The notes: a model not told the origin generated them from the sequence alone. Positions 34,959-46,942 are shown, counted from the stretch's first letter. The stretch is DNA of 64,000 nt from Puccinia triticina (GCF_026914185.1 NC_070558.1:4464001-4528000), one strand, 5' to 3'. Program-made: numbers and translations.

Positions 34959-35600
34959 CGATTGCGCGGCGGCACCAAACAGGCCAAAGCTCCAAGTCCT
35001 TGCCTTGCGGGTCCAGTCCTCCTCCCCGATGCTATGCCAATTGACTCCCGATCTCGTGATATGTCTTGTCTTCAGTCTACTGTAATGTGATCAGTCTATT
35101 CCTATTTCTTGCTTGAATGCTGCTCTCTCTATCTCTCTCAAGTGAATGTGCTGCCCTTGTCTATCAGTCTATCAGTCTATCTGTCTCAATTCCTGCCATG
35201 CAAATACATGATACATATAACCAAAACTTCTCACAATGGGTCTGTTTTATAAGCTATAAGAAGCAATTTCACCCACAATTGGTCTGATTATTACTCTCCC
35301 AAAATATTTTCATCAGACAATATCAAACAAGTTTCTACTCAGATTTCTGTTAAACACCTATACTATCTAAATGATTTGATGAATGAAAAAATGATTTGAT
35401 GAATGAAAACTGATTGCATAGAATGCACAACAAGACACAGAATGCACAACAAGACACAAGTAAACAAACACCAATTAATTTGATAATCTGACTGGCATAT
35501 AATGCTCATCAACTTATCACATAAGAGCCCAAATAGTAATGGTGGTTATGAATCTTCACTACACAATGAATGAAACATGTTATATGGGGAGGAAATACTT
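34959..35600. other. Internal non-coding part of the CACTA element
   Basis: Contains a TCTATCAG-type microsatellite (about 35158-35190) and two small direct duplications (about 35370-35460). No gene. Confidence 0.5.
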
Positions 35601-38600
35601 TCAGTTGCCCTCCCTTTGCCACATATGCAACCCTTCCTCCAGAGCTAATGTCATCACATCTTCAGGTATGGGACGAACAAACAGGTTTGAATGCAGACGG
35701 TGTAAATATGGTGCATGATGTGACACTGCATTGAGCAGGTAGCTGTTCATGGGATTGTGCTCTATATAGTTCACGTGGGTTCCTCCTTCTTGGTGTCCAG
35801 TTAGAGGCATGAATTTGGTCCTGACTGGGCAATCCGCTGCAAAGCAGTTATGCTGAACATTGATGGTGCATATGATGCGCTAGATTAAATAACATGGATT
35901 GAATCAGTCAATGAATAATATAATCAGAGTTCATGATTAATATGATTAGCATTTTCCAAGTCTTAATTTCCATTGATGGCTCACCTGTGCAGGCTCATAA
36001 TAAAAACTTAACTCCTTGACCAGAATTGCCATCTGATTCTCTGGCTGAGTACCTGATTTGGTGCATCTCTGTATTTTTGCATAGAACTGATTATTTCCCA
36101 CTTCCCATATGGAATCCACACATCCAATCATACCATTGGGAAACATACGGTCTTGGGTCTGTTATCTCCATCCACGAAATGTTTGGTTAGCACAAAAACT
36201 TGCAGAATTGAGACAAATGGGATTCACCAAGACAAAAGTACCATTGCGGATGACTTCCTTATCATCCAATTTGACAGCTTGAACCTTTGTGATGAGAAGT
36301 GTGGGGAAATTCCTCAACAGAGGCACTGGGACAAGTTCCCCTGCTTTGCGTGCCCCCCTGTGACCATGAATGGTTGGTTTGAGTTGGCCGGATCCAAACC
36401 AATTTGAATTGTATCCCATGGCTTTTTGGATAAACACATTATTATCAAAAAGTGCTTGTACTTCCCTGGATGCTTGAAAATATGTAAGGTGTTCATGATC
36501 ATATAGTATGGCTCCTGATAACAACAACCTTATGATGTTGAAGTTGTTGAAGCAGGTGGCTATATCCCTGCTTGGGCTTTGGCGGTTGGAATGAATGGAG
36601 GCATTCCTTATCACCCCATTGAAACTCTCAAATTTTTCAGTAGCAAACAAGCTTGCTGGGCCATATCTGAGTATTGATTCGGGAAGATGCAAGATATGAT
36701 GAAATTTTGGTTTGTTTGCCCACCTGCCATTCATGATACACACGTGATATAAGAATAGATGTATTCAATTTTCCATTTCCCAAATGAATTTGTCCATATC
36801 GTTTATGTGAGTCTGAAATGCCATACTTGCAATTTGGCACAGTGAAGTCCAGATTTCCTGCTGTTGCTCATTCATCATGGGGAATAACACAAATGGGGTG
36901 GCCTGAAGGATCAGTCTGAATTCTTTCCCTATGAGGCTTTTGTAATGCTGAATCATATATTGCGGCTGTATTGGAGGACCATTCATTCCTTCTGTATTGA
37001 ATGCGCGCCAGCGTGCTTCCAGTTCTGGGTGATCAGATTCTTTCAGTTGACCCATGAAATCTTTCCAAAGGTATTTGACAACCCCAAGAAGTATAACATG
37101 TAGTATTTCTATTGGAGTATCCTTGCAACCATCAAATGCTATCAAATGAGCAAAGGGGTTAATCATACTTTTGGGGGTATCTGCCTGCATTTTGACTATT
37201 CTCAACCTTTCTTCATAATCAGAGCGTTTCAGGTCAATTAATGCAAAATTGATGCGGTCCCTGATTCCATATGCTTGATGCTTTCTTTCAAATTCCTTTT
37301 GGGTGCCCGATTGGGAGGTTTCCCATAAGTCATATGTATTGTCTATTGTTTCATGCCATGTGCGTGGGGGTGGCATATGAGGGTGGCCAAAAAATTGTCT
37401 GAGGTATTCCATTGTGCATCTTTCCTCCCCTTGAGGGCATTGCAGTCCGCACATGCGACAGGGGTTGTTGGAGGTTCCTGGGTTTGGTGTATTGGTAACT
37501 TCAGCAGCCATGGGTGAATCTCCAACAAATGCAAGCATAACAGTCATGAACATGACTTCTTTCTTAACACTTGAATCATAAGCAATACTACCTGCTGTGG
37601 CCAATTCACTGCAATTTTATCTGGTCAATCATTACAGAATTTTGTCATAAAGGTGATAGGTTAACTTACTTCAACTCTTGAACTATGGGTTCAGCAAGCT
37701 CCAGAGGGCCTGCCCGATTAGATGTGCATATAAAATGGCAATTGTACTCCATGTTTGAGAGGCTTGGGGGCAGGCCACTGAGGGTAAAGCAAAATGAGTT
37801 GTGCTTATTCCATCGCTTGGAATTGTTACCTGACGTGTCATCTGCATACAAGGTGATAGGTACATGACGTATTATCTTCCCATTTGCTTCTTCCCGCCAA
37901 GGATTTGGAACTGGAATCTTCCTTGTGCCACCACCAGGAATACATTCTGAATGAATAGGTAGGAAAGTCAGTTTGAAATCACCATTATTTAGTGAGTGTG
38001 AATGAAAACTCCTTGCCATATATGCAGTGATTGCATTTTGCTATCAACAGTCCGCCTACAGATGTGAATATTTGATCATATTTCAGGCGGAAGTGTGATA
38101 CTGGGATTTCGTCAAGAAGGTGGTGGGTATACGGCAGGTGCCCTGGAACCAACATCTGTGTGACATTGATCCTTACATTGTTGTGGATTTCCACAACATT
38201 GCGATATTTAGGCCTGATGCATTTGGAGTATAGTATATCCTTGTATTTGTAAAAATATACTGGAATCATTATTATATCAGGTCCAAGTGATTGGGACACT
38301 GTGACTGGCTCATATATGTAATAATGCTTGTCATGAACTTCAACCATTTGCACTCGGCACTCCCGGGGAAGCTCCTCTCTCCATTTGATACTTTGACACA
38401 GTGCGTAGATGTTTTTACCCTTTGGGTCATGGGGGTAAAACTCCATGTGTTTGGAAACAAGAGGATTGGCCAGTTCCTGGTGGATTAAACATATGGAATT
38501 AATCAGCTTCCTCATTAACATGTTACACCCCAAGTGAAATATCTGTATTACCCCTGCTATGAGATCTTTCAAGCTGATCATGTAAGTCTTGTTTTGGAAT

Positions 38601-39314
38601 ACAGAGATGTTTTGCTTGATTTCATATTTCAAGATTTTGTCACTTATGCGGGTCCGGGCCCTTCTGATGGTGTCCCAGTGGGGAAGGTCCATGTTGCACA
38701 ATAATAATATGGACCGGATCTTATCATAGATCTGGCTGGACATTATTGTGTGCAAGTGTCCAAGCATCAGGGTTCCAACCAGGTACTGTGGTGAATTGTG
38801 ATAAAATAAATTGTTGATCAGCAGATGAAGGCATCTTCAGCATGGAAAAGATAGAACATACCTCCTTGTTGGGGAATGGGTACCAGGGACAATTAATATC
38901 CACCTTGTAAGTATTGGGAGCAGAATATGTTGTTGGGGTCAGCCCCAAATTTTGTAAGTGGGATTGAATGATATCTTCCTGATCTTGAAAGAAATCATGA
39001 AGGTCCAGACTGTGTTCAGAGTCATCATTGGATGAAGAATCATCAGAGTCGTGACCAAATTCGTCAGGTCGCATATCATCAATGTTCATTGGGAGTGGCC
39101 TGGGTTCCTCCAAAGGTAATGGGCCAACGTAGGTGCCATCTTCCATGTCAACATCATCTCGTCCTTGAGGTTGAGGACCAGGCGCAGGTGGTGGCTGATT
39201 CAGTAGTGCTTGCATTTGTGCCAATTTGTTCACATGGGTCCTAGATTTTACGTGGGCAGCAATACTTTTGGGAAGACAAGGCCTAACCCCACATACAAGA
39301 CACCTATATCTCAC
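35601..39314 (-). pseudogene. Plavaka-type transposase with one in-frame stop
   Basis: Multi-exon, minus strand. The N-terminus has a zinc-finger-like CLVCGVRPCLPKSIAAHVKS..H. The first certain splice joins 38862 to 38785 (phase 0). Further blocks are SGNNSKRWNKHNSFCFTLSG after YADDT, then SSVKKEVMFMTVMLAFVGDSPMAAE, NNPCRMCGLQCP, DTPIEILHVILLGVVKYLW, NKPKFHHILHLPESIL and a C-terminal NVQHNCFAADC block followed by YLLNAVSHHAPYLHRL. This order is characteristic of Plavaka transposases. A TGA at 36765-36767 lies in frame between EMEN and IHLFLYH where the copy at 2-1840 reads straight through. Exact exon ends and start codon remain approximate. It probably cut and pasted this 9.1-kb element; the stop suggests that this copy now depends on a transposase elsewhere. 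Confidence 0.82.
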
Positions 39315-39698
39315 TTGTCCATTCCTTGGAGCCAGTTTTTCAAACCCTAAATGGCAGCATCCAAATCAGCATCAGCCAAATCCAAAGAGCAGAGCACAGA
39401 TCCTTACCAGGTATTTCTGCAGACATGGCCCCTAAAATTAACCCGGTTGAGGAAGAAAAAACTTTTTATGTGTTGTGTTGTGAGGGATGGTAATTTTTAG
39501 ATGTGATTTTTTATAAGTATCCCTCTGGTTATTTCAAGATAATAAAGTGTAAGGATGATAAAAGAAAGAATAACAAAGTGGTGGGATATGTGTCTATTGG
39601 CACTCAAACACAGTCCTTAAATAAAGGGGGGAAAACTGCCCACACCGGAGTGGAGGGGAGCCTTAGCGCTGCGCATACCGCAGTATCCGAGTTCCCCC

Positions 39699-40010
39699 AA
39701 CCGCATCGGAGATGTATCCCTCGCTCCTGATCCACCAAGTCCCCTCGACTCCCCCAGACACTCCCCTCCGTCGTGATCCATCCCCAGACCCCAGCCGATA
39801 CCTGCACCTCCACCGCCGATACAAACTGGCTCGACCCCGCTAGAACCTCCTGCCACGTTGACCGTCCTGGTCGATAACGGTGTCTCCGAGTAAGTCCCCC
39901 AAGTTTCCTTCCCCCGACCGCATTGGAGATGTATACCTCGCCCCTGATCCTTGACTCCCCCAGACACTCCCCTCCGTCGTGATCCATCCCCAGACCCCAG
40001 CCAAGACCTA
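39699..40010. repeat. Direct repeat of ~90 bp in the leader of the second accessory gene
   Basis: A segment from GCATCGGAGATGTATCCCTC through GATCCATCCCCAGACCCCAG occurs at about 39706-39803 and again at about 39920-39999. It lies just upstream of the ATG at 40010. Confidence 0.75.
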
Positions 40011-42010
40011 TGGATCACCCGCAAGTAGACAATCCTCGGCCCGACGCTGCCGGTAACTATCCTCGCCCCGACGCTAATGCCGCCGGTAACTATCCTCACC
40101 CCAACGCTAATGCCGCCGGTAACTATCCTCGCCCCGACGCTAATGCTCCCGGTAACTATCCTTGCCCCGACGCTAGCGGTAACTGGCCAATGCCAGGTGG
40201 AGATGGGTGGGACTTGTTACATGATGAACACCAACCGGCTCTCGCCGCTTGTGCACCGCTTCAGTCTAGCACACACCACGGGGCCCCAGGTGGATTGCCA
40301 TTGCCTATGATGGCAAGCCAAGGGGGAATCCAAGGCCACCCAGCTAACGATCACACTACCGGTCAGACCGCAGGCCCCGGGGCGGCCTCAGGCGCATCAT
40401 ACCAACACTCCTTGGCGGCCGGGCCCCCAATGAATCCCACCAGTAAGCTACAGCTACATTTTCCTCTTTGCTTGGGGTATAACACTGAATGGTACTCCCC
40501 CAGCACCCACCCACTCATACCACGGCCGGCAAGGCGCGAGCGACCCCGGTGGACCTGGACCGATCCGGCATACCCCAACTAACCCAAGCCCAAGCCCGTA
40601 CCGCTATAGCCGCCATGAGCCTCTGGCCCAACATGAGCGGCCCTCGGCGTCACCTGAACAAAGCCGCAGACCGACCCAGATGGCTTCCGGGCCCCTTCCA
40701 CCGACTGGCGGTGCAGGCATGAGCAGCCCACCTGCATCGGAGCGGCCCCTTTCCGCCGCGACGAGCTGGAACTCAAGCCGCTCAGAAAACTCGTTGGCTT
40801 TGGTACGTCCCGATACTCTCACATTCATCAGAGACAACATCGGCACGCTTCGTGCCAACATTGCCAACACCGAGGAGTTTATCAGGGTTGCCGCGCCAGT
40901 ATTTAACGTAAGTCAATAGACAGTCCACCCCCCCTTACCATAATTCCTCCCCAGGTGACTGACCTGTCTCTCACCGCGGGACATTATGCCCCCCCCGATC
41001 ACAAACTAAATAGAGACCCGAGCACGAGAGATGGCCAGCAGCCATGGTCATGATTCTCGCGGGGCTTGAGGACATCCAATCCGGTATGGTCACGAAGCTG
41101 GTGAGCGAGTTGAAATCCTGCACTGAGGAAGCGAGTCGACCGGCAACCACAACCCTACTGGCTCCCAAATCAGAAGTGGTGGGCACCCTCAAGAACTTCG
41201 TGCACACCAATCTTCGTATTGTGTTACTTGATGGCTCTCTCAACGCTTATGGCCGCCTCCGTGGACGACGTATCAACGGAGCTGTCACACCTTTCACGGC
41301 CATGAAGGTGGGTCAATTGAATTTCTGCCCTTGTAAGCCTGGACCCGCAGCTGATCAAAAGTGTTTTCTTGCTTGCGATCAAGCAGGTCCTCATTGGCGA
41401 GCAGGACTCGGCATTCCTCTCCCAATTTCCCGCCAATTGGCAAGACAATGACGCGTGGAACTCGCAATTCGACACCCTTATCACCAATGACCTGAAGGCC
41501 GAGAAGCACAAACTGGTTGGTCTCATTTCATCCAACCTCCCAACCACGGGCAAACCACCACCTCCGGTCCCCGACCTATTTGACCTCGTTGAGAGTGTGT
41601 TCTTGGGAATGCTGCCGCGCTACAAGGATGCCTGCCCCAAGAAGATCAATGCGGAGGTGAAGGCGCCGGCCAAGGCTCGACTGGCCCACATGCGAATGGT
41701 TTTCAACCTCAACCGTATCGCACGTGACGAAGGCAGCAAGGTGACCTTCTGGCATCAACTGGACAACGACCTCTACACGCGGATCGGTAAGCCGCGCCTG
41801 TACCACTTTGCATTTGCTCGGCTGATCCTGAAGAAGGATCGAGCCCTGTGGAACAAAACCAGAACGGTTAACGATGTCGACCCCGCTGACTTTGCGTTGC
41901 CAACCAAGGAAGAAATCAAGGCTGAATGTGAGAATCAACGGGCTCGGCGCCAAGGTCAAGATCCAGCATTGCCTCCCCCTGAAGATACATTGGACCTTGA
42001 GGACATGTAG
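40010..42010 (+). CDS. CACTA-element accessory protein 2 with NYPRPDANA repeats
   Basis: Exons 40010-40442, 40504-40907, 41014-41307 and 41387-42010 join with consistent phases to 584 residues. The N-terminus carries five or so copies of a 10-11 residue repeat (AAGNYPRPDANA and variants). A Pro/Ser/Arg-rich middle follows, then a helical-looking part (LVRPDTLTFIRDNIGTLRAN), and a conserved-looking C-terminal half with MVFNLNRIARDEGSKVTFWH, PRLYHFAFARLILKKDRALW and an acidic end (EDTLDLEDM). No family recognised. Its position next to the right subterminal repeats and convergent orientation with the transposase make it part of the element. A DNA-binding role at AACGTTT sites is possible but untested. 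Confidence 0.68.
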
Positions 42011-42299
42011 CCCAGCCCGGATTCCTCATACTTGCTCTCTCTTCTCTCTATCTCGTCGTCTATCCTATCTACAACTTTGATTGCCTGTCACGTCGTCTAT
42101 CTATCTTGTTGTCTATGCTATCTATCTCTTTGATCACCGTTTTAGGTCTGTCTATGTTGTCGTGTATATCGGCAATGGTTCTAGCTCCATCTCACATCTT
42201 GTCTATCTCAGTTTCTTATCATTATATTACTACGACGGCGCAATACAACATATGATGAATGTCTATTCTACTCTACAACTGGTTGATCGGAGTAATACG

Positions 42300-42730
42300 G
42301 AATTGGCGGCCGGGAACGTCCGGCAAAACGTTTTGCAGGGTGAAGCCGAACAGTTTTGAGAGCACCCGGCAATTACAATAACGTTTTCCGTAACGTTCTC
42401 GGAAACTGCAACGGTTTTCCATAACGTTCGCCGTTTCCGAAAACGTTGTCAATTGAGTTGCGTGGTTATCCAAACGTTTCCCTCAACCTTCCTCGTTGGT
42501 GGAAACGTTGGAGGCGTTCACATAAACGTTTGAGCTAACTCATAAAGTTGGGGGAACCACATCCCAACTTTATTAGTTTCAATTCCGTTTGGGTGACGGT
42601 TCCTCAACTTTTGTTCAAATATCTCCCCAATCTTCTCAAAGTGGTTTCCGTGGGGGCTTCGCCCCGACGTATCGTACCAATTGTATTGCGAACGTTTTGG
42701 AAACCATACCACAACCACGTCAAAACGTTC
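42300..42730. repeat. AACGTT subterminal repeats, right end
   Basis: Many copies of AACGTTTT, AACGTTC and AACGTTTG in both orientations, mirroring 33690-34165. The last copy lies within about 10 bp of the terminal inverted repeat. Confidence 0.82.
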
Positions 42731-42920
42731 GCTTGCAGCCGTGGTGTACTGGCCCAATTTGCATTCCTTTCTCATCCCAAATAGATATTTATGTACCATA
42801 ATTGGGTTTTGTATGTAGTCAATTCTAAAGAAGGTGAAATGACAAGCGCTGATTAGACCTCTTCTCCCTGGGCTCGATCCTTCACCTCCGCCAGAAGTTT
42901 CACCCGATTGGGAAAGAAAC

Positions 42921-44266
42921 ATGGATCCACTCAACCAGCCATTGGCCGACTTTATGGCAGAGTATCGGCTCCCACGTATGTGTAATTGTGTATCATAAAC
43001 CATCGTCCAGTGTCTCGTCAAACCCGTTAATGTGAACTGGTTGCCGGACTGATAATTGACCTTTTGACAAACTTCCTCGCAGTCCAAAAAGTCTGGGTGA
43101 TTGACTTATTTAGACGCCTGTGGGATATAGATAAATGGGAAGTCGAAGCAGGCTCGCAAGTCTTCGGTGGCCTCGGCAGTCCGTCCAACTTCTTTGACTA
43201 CCCAGGCGCTTCGAGGGAAAATGTCAAAATTCAGTTGCATTCATGGATTCTGCCTCTCTTCAGCCAGCAGCTTAACGCTCTCCTGCCACTGCTAGACCCG
43301 GCCGAATTTCAGAAAGATCCAGGGACAAAACTCGCGCTAATCTTGCAGCTCCAAGCCGGAATCGCTCACTCCATGATTCGAGTCCAATCCGCGCTTGCCC
43401 TCATCTGTCCTCGACCATTATATTTCATAGACCAGACCAATGATCGACATGGGGGACAATTCAAAACGTATAGGCTTCATATGATTCTTGACGCAACCGA
43501 AAATATAATCAGCGATCCGTGCGAATTTTTTTATTGGGCCGGGGAACGCATCAGACAAATGGGGCTCTCTACGCAGCAATCGACTCACGAAGATGACTCA
43601 CATTCTGAATGTGAGCTAACCCATGTTGATGCGATTGATCTGATTGAATGGACCATCGAGTACTTGAAAACAGAATCTGAGATGGAGTTTATCCAAAGAT
43701 TCAGTGGAACGGTTTGGATCGATGGTTTGCTCAGAAGTGCATTACTGATGCTCGACCCAAAAGCTCACTTTCAATTGGCAGAGCATGAGCAATATTATAC
43801 AGTGGAAATCGTCCGCGAACCGGTGATCGAGCTCCTCAAATTGCTAGTACCAATCGCGAAGCTTTCCCGCATGTTTTTCGGAACCTTGAAGAAGATCGTC
43901 AGCAGGAAGCACCTATCATCCTATTCGGAGATGAACTCTGCTCAACTAGGCTCTGTATGTCACTCTTGTCAGGTAACTGGCCATGGTCTAAACAGCCTGT
44001 TGGAACTCCTGAGCGAAGCCAATGTTGCGATCTCCCCAGATGAAACCTACCGTATTTGCGAAGACATCATAGATATTTCGACTCACTCCAAACCAGGTGG
44101 ATTGCTCATGATCCTCCTTCATCTTATCCCCATGATCCCCGAAACCGATGGCCTTCCTGATCAGAATTACTATCAAAGTTGGTTTTGTAGGTGGCATATT
44201 CTGATGATTTTAGCTATTGACAACTTTCAAACTTCTGCCCGAAGATTTCAAGAGACGGTGTCATAG
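42921..44266 (+). CDS. Hypothetical protein, paralogous family member 1
   Basis: Exon 1, 42921-42975 (MDPLNQPLADFMAEYRLP), joins exon 2, 43083-44266, in phase 1, giving 412 residues with no signal peptide or membrane segment. The protein shares with the gene at 48534-49892 the blocks KLSRMFF...SRKHLSSYSEM, an EFQKDPGTKLALILQLQAGI stretch (against LQQDPGLHLKIILELQSDI), a TNDRH block and the C-terminal LLMILLHLIPMIPETDGLP...WF. I know no function; multi-copy families of this kind are common in rust genomes. The coding frame is intact. Its ATG is only 175 bp from the right end of the CACTA element, so the promoter may be partly transposon-derived. Confidence 0.75.
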
Positions 44267-44648
44267 GTTTCCTTTTTTCTTTTTTCTGTCTACTTTTGTT
44301 GCTCGATATGAGCTGTTTTCTATTACTCTAGTAGAAGAAAGTTGTGCATCCATGTTGATCGAAGACTCTTTATTTGAGACGGAATTGATTGGTAAACATG
44401 GGCTCACTCAGCACAAGAAAGTTGAATGATGAACCCCACTTTGTCAACGTGACACAGAATAACATTGTGACATAGTCGGCACGACTTTTGGACAGCTCCA
44501 CAAAAGCAAGTGCGCCCAAAGCTGGTAAAAACGCGTGCTTTCTGCGTGTAAGTTTATTCCTCTTTTGTACACGTAATTACAAGAGTTATTTTTTTCTGTT
44601 TTGATGGGGTTGTGGAACCGGAGACGGCCCAGGGGTGCGGAGTCCATC

Positions 44649-45890
44649 TCAAGGGGATGAATAGAGAGCGGAGTGGATGACGGAGGCGACGGATCCGATG
44701 GCGTGGCCCACAGAAGCACCAACGAGACAGGTGATTGGCCAAGCCTAAATTATCATAGCAAGTCAGAAAAGTTGGATCAGCTTATTGGTTAATTGGTTCG
44801 ACGGAGAGCGCAGAGGGAAGGGGCCTGGGTTCTATGGAATTAAGAGATACCTGCCAGGGACGGTCCCAGTCTAGTGGGATCGGGATGGCACCAAGCCAGG
44901 TACCAATACAGGCGCCAAAAGCGGGGAAGAGGAGGGCGACCTCGACCTCGTTCTTTGGTCTAAAAGAAGAAGGAAAATCGACGGTTTTAAGGCAGGCAAT
45001 CTCCCAGTAAGGTAAAAAAAGCGATGATGATGATGATGATGACGAGAGCTGGAGCTCACTGGAAGGTGGAGAAGATGCGGATCCAGTTGGGCTTCTCTCT
45101 GGCCTGGTTCCATCCGAGTAAGAGTGAGGCGGGGAAGAAGGCGAGCAGCCCCAGGAAGCAGGCCAGTCCGAGGTTCTTGAGCAGCTGGGACAACGAGGAT
45201 GTGGATGCGCCGAGGAGGACGAGTAGGGCGGTAAGAGCGAGCAAGATCACGGTGTTGATGAGAAGGGCTTCTTTGAGAAGCTGTGGACCAAGCACATCAC
45301 GTCAGCTGCGGCCATCCGTATGGGTTTTCTTTTTGGGTAGGGGAAGGGGGACTGACCAAGGTAGCCCGGCTGATCAGCGCGCGTAGCTTGGGGTCGAGTT
45401 CCTTGGCCAGTCGTTTGGGGAACTCGGAGGGAGGGGCAGAGATGAGGCTGAGGAAGAGCCTCTTGAGCTGGCTGGCCAGCACACGTTTCTCGGGCAGCGG
45501 CCGGCGTTTCTCCGAAGAGGCCGAGGGATCGGCAGGACCGACGAGCGAGTTCCTCCAGGAGCGGAGGAAGTTGGTGAACCAGAGCTGGACGAGCAGCGTG
45601 CCGAGGTTGATGAGGGCCAGAGAGCGGATCGGGTGGCGGACGAGATGCTGGACGCTCGGCCCGATTCCTCCTGCTGCTGCCGGATGGCCATCCTCGGGGC
45701 TGCTGAGGATCTTGCCAGGCAGATAGTAGACGGTGAAGTGGATGAAGAGCAGATGGAGCGGGACCACCGAGTAGTACTTCGTCCGCAGGTTGATCGATGG
45801 CACCACCCGAGTGTTCGCCGGCGGGTCGTCCTTCGCGCTCGTCGTCGTCGTCGTCGTCTTTGGCTGGCCCTTGCCCCGCTGTTTGGTCAT
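44649..45890 (-). CDS. GPI11: GPI-anchor biosynthesis protein GPI11/PIG-F
   Basis: Four exons on the minus strand: 45890-45357, 45280-45060, 44959-44851 and 44744-44649, with matching phases, 319 residues. Several hydrophobic segments are present (VVPLHLLFIHFTVYYL, LLINTVILLALTALLVLLGA, LGLACFLGLLAFFPASLLLG). The C-terminal signature GAIPIPLDWDRPWQAWP followed by ITCLVGASVGHAIGS is diagnostic for the PIG-F family. PIG-F/GPI11 works in the ER membrane, supporting the transfer of ethanolamine phosphate to the GPI precursor together with GPI13 or GPI7. The start was chosen at MTKQRGKGQ; a longer in-frame ORF upstream would overlap the promoter shared with MOB1. It converges with the 42921 gene. 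Confidence 0.9.
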
Positions 45891-46043
45891 CGCTGGCTGG
45901 AGCAGCGTGGTCTCGTGGCGTGGTTGGTTGAGGTTCGGAGGTTGCGGCGGGGAAAAGGTGGTCGCGCGCTCAACCACAGCCAGCCGCACTTCCACCACCA
46001 ACAACCACCTCACACAGGAAAGGAAAGAAGACCATCAAGCACC
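45891..46043. promoter_or_regulatory. Shared 153-bp intergenic promoter of GPI11 and MOB1
   Basis: The start codons of two divergent genes are 153 bp apart, so both promoters and 5' UTRs must fit here or overlap exons. No TATA box is obvious. This makes a bidirectional promoter likely. Confidence 0.6.
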
Positions 46044-46904
46044 ATGTCGTCATTCTTTGGAGGACTGTTCGTACCCTCCCTGCTTCCCTTTATCCACCAG
46101 CCAGCAAGCCTAACCTTTCTCTTCCCATCAGTGCGGGCGGGAAACAGAAAACGGTGATCAAACCACGCAAAGTTAAATCAAATTCACATCCCTTAACAAA
46201 CAGGAAAATACACAGGGCTCTAATTGCAACGTTTTTGATTGCTTGATGTGACATTAGAACTTGCCTGAACACACGAAACAGTACCAACTGAAGAAGTAAA
46301 CCCACTCCGTCCCTCATATCAAACAAGACACGAAGAGACAGAGAGGAGTAGATCGACTGATGGCATTTCCCCCCACCCTTGACTGGACCGGTATGATGAT
46401 ATATCGCTTCCAAAGATATGCAGACGCCACGCTTGGATCGGGCAACTTGAGAGCCGCGGTGACGTTGCCGGAAGGAGAAGACCTGAACGAATGGCTGGCC
46501 GTCAACAGTCAGTCTCCAACCCACTTGTTTTCGAGCTACGGCAAGAAAGCAAACAAGCAAACACTGACATACTCAACTGATCATTCTGTTTGTCTCAGCT
46601 CTGGATTTCTACAACCAAATTAACATGCTCTATGGCACGGTGACCGAGTTCTGTACGCCTACTGAATGTCCCGTCATGAGTGCTGGTAGTCGGTCAGTCC
46701 TCCCTCTCAACCCATACACTTCCATCCTCTGAAAAAACACTCACTTCGGACGAATCTTAATTTTTTTATTAGGTACGAATATCATTGGCATGACGGGAAG
46801 GAGTTCAAGAAAGCCACGAAGGTCTCTGCGCCGGGTAAGATTCGCCTATTTTTCCGGGGCAAAGGGATCCATTTCTCTCGTGCCCTCGCATTGATCCTCT
46901 TCTC

Positions 46905-46942
<38 letters not shown>

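Larger units (their letters stand above)
33664..42746. mobile_element. Complete-ended CACTA/Plavaka-type DNA transposon, 9.1 kb
   Basis: Both ends are CACCACGGCTGCAAG (33664-33678 and, inverted, 42732-42746), flanked by TA on each side (33662-33663, 42747-42748). Termini starting CAC and a 2-bp duplication fit the CACTA/CMC superfamily. Subterminal regions (about 33690-34165 and 42300-42730) are packed with AACGTTT in both orientations, as expected for transposase-binding sites. The interior has three coding units: a plus-strand gene (34250-34958), the transposase on the minus strand (35601-39314) and a plus-strand four-exon gene (40010-42010). The transposase appears to carry one in-frame stop. 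Confidence 0.85.

Noticed and set aside
33664..42746. Helitron or giant Starship-like element
   Set aside because: No Rep/helicase or tyrosine recombinase is present. Inverted CACC termini, a TA duplication and a Plavaka transposase explain the unit.
46905..46942. T run in MOB1 as an inserted LINE tail
   Set aside because: It lies inside intron 6 next to the acceptor, and no LINE 3' sequence follows it. A homopolymer tract is the simpler explanation.
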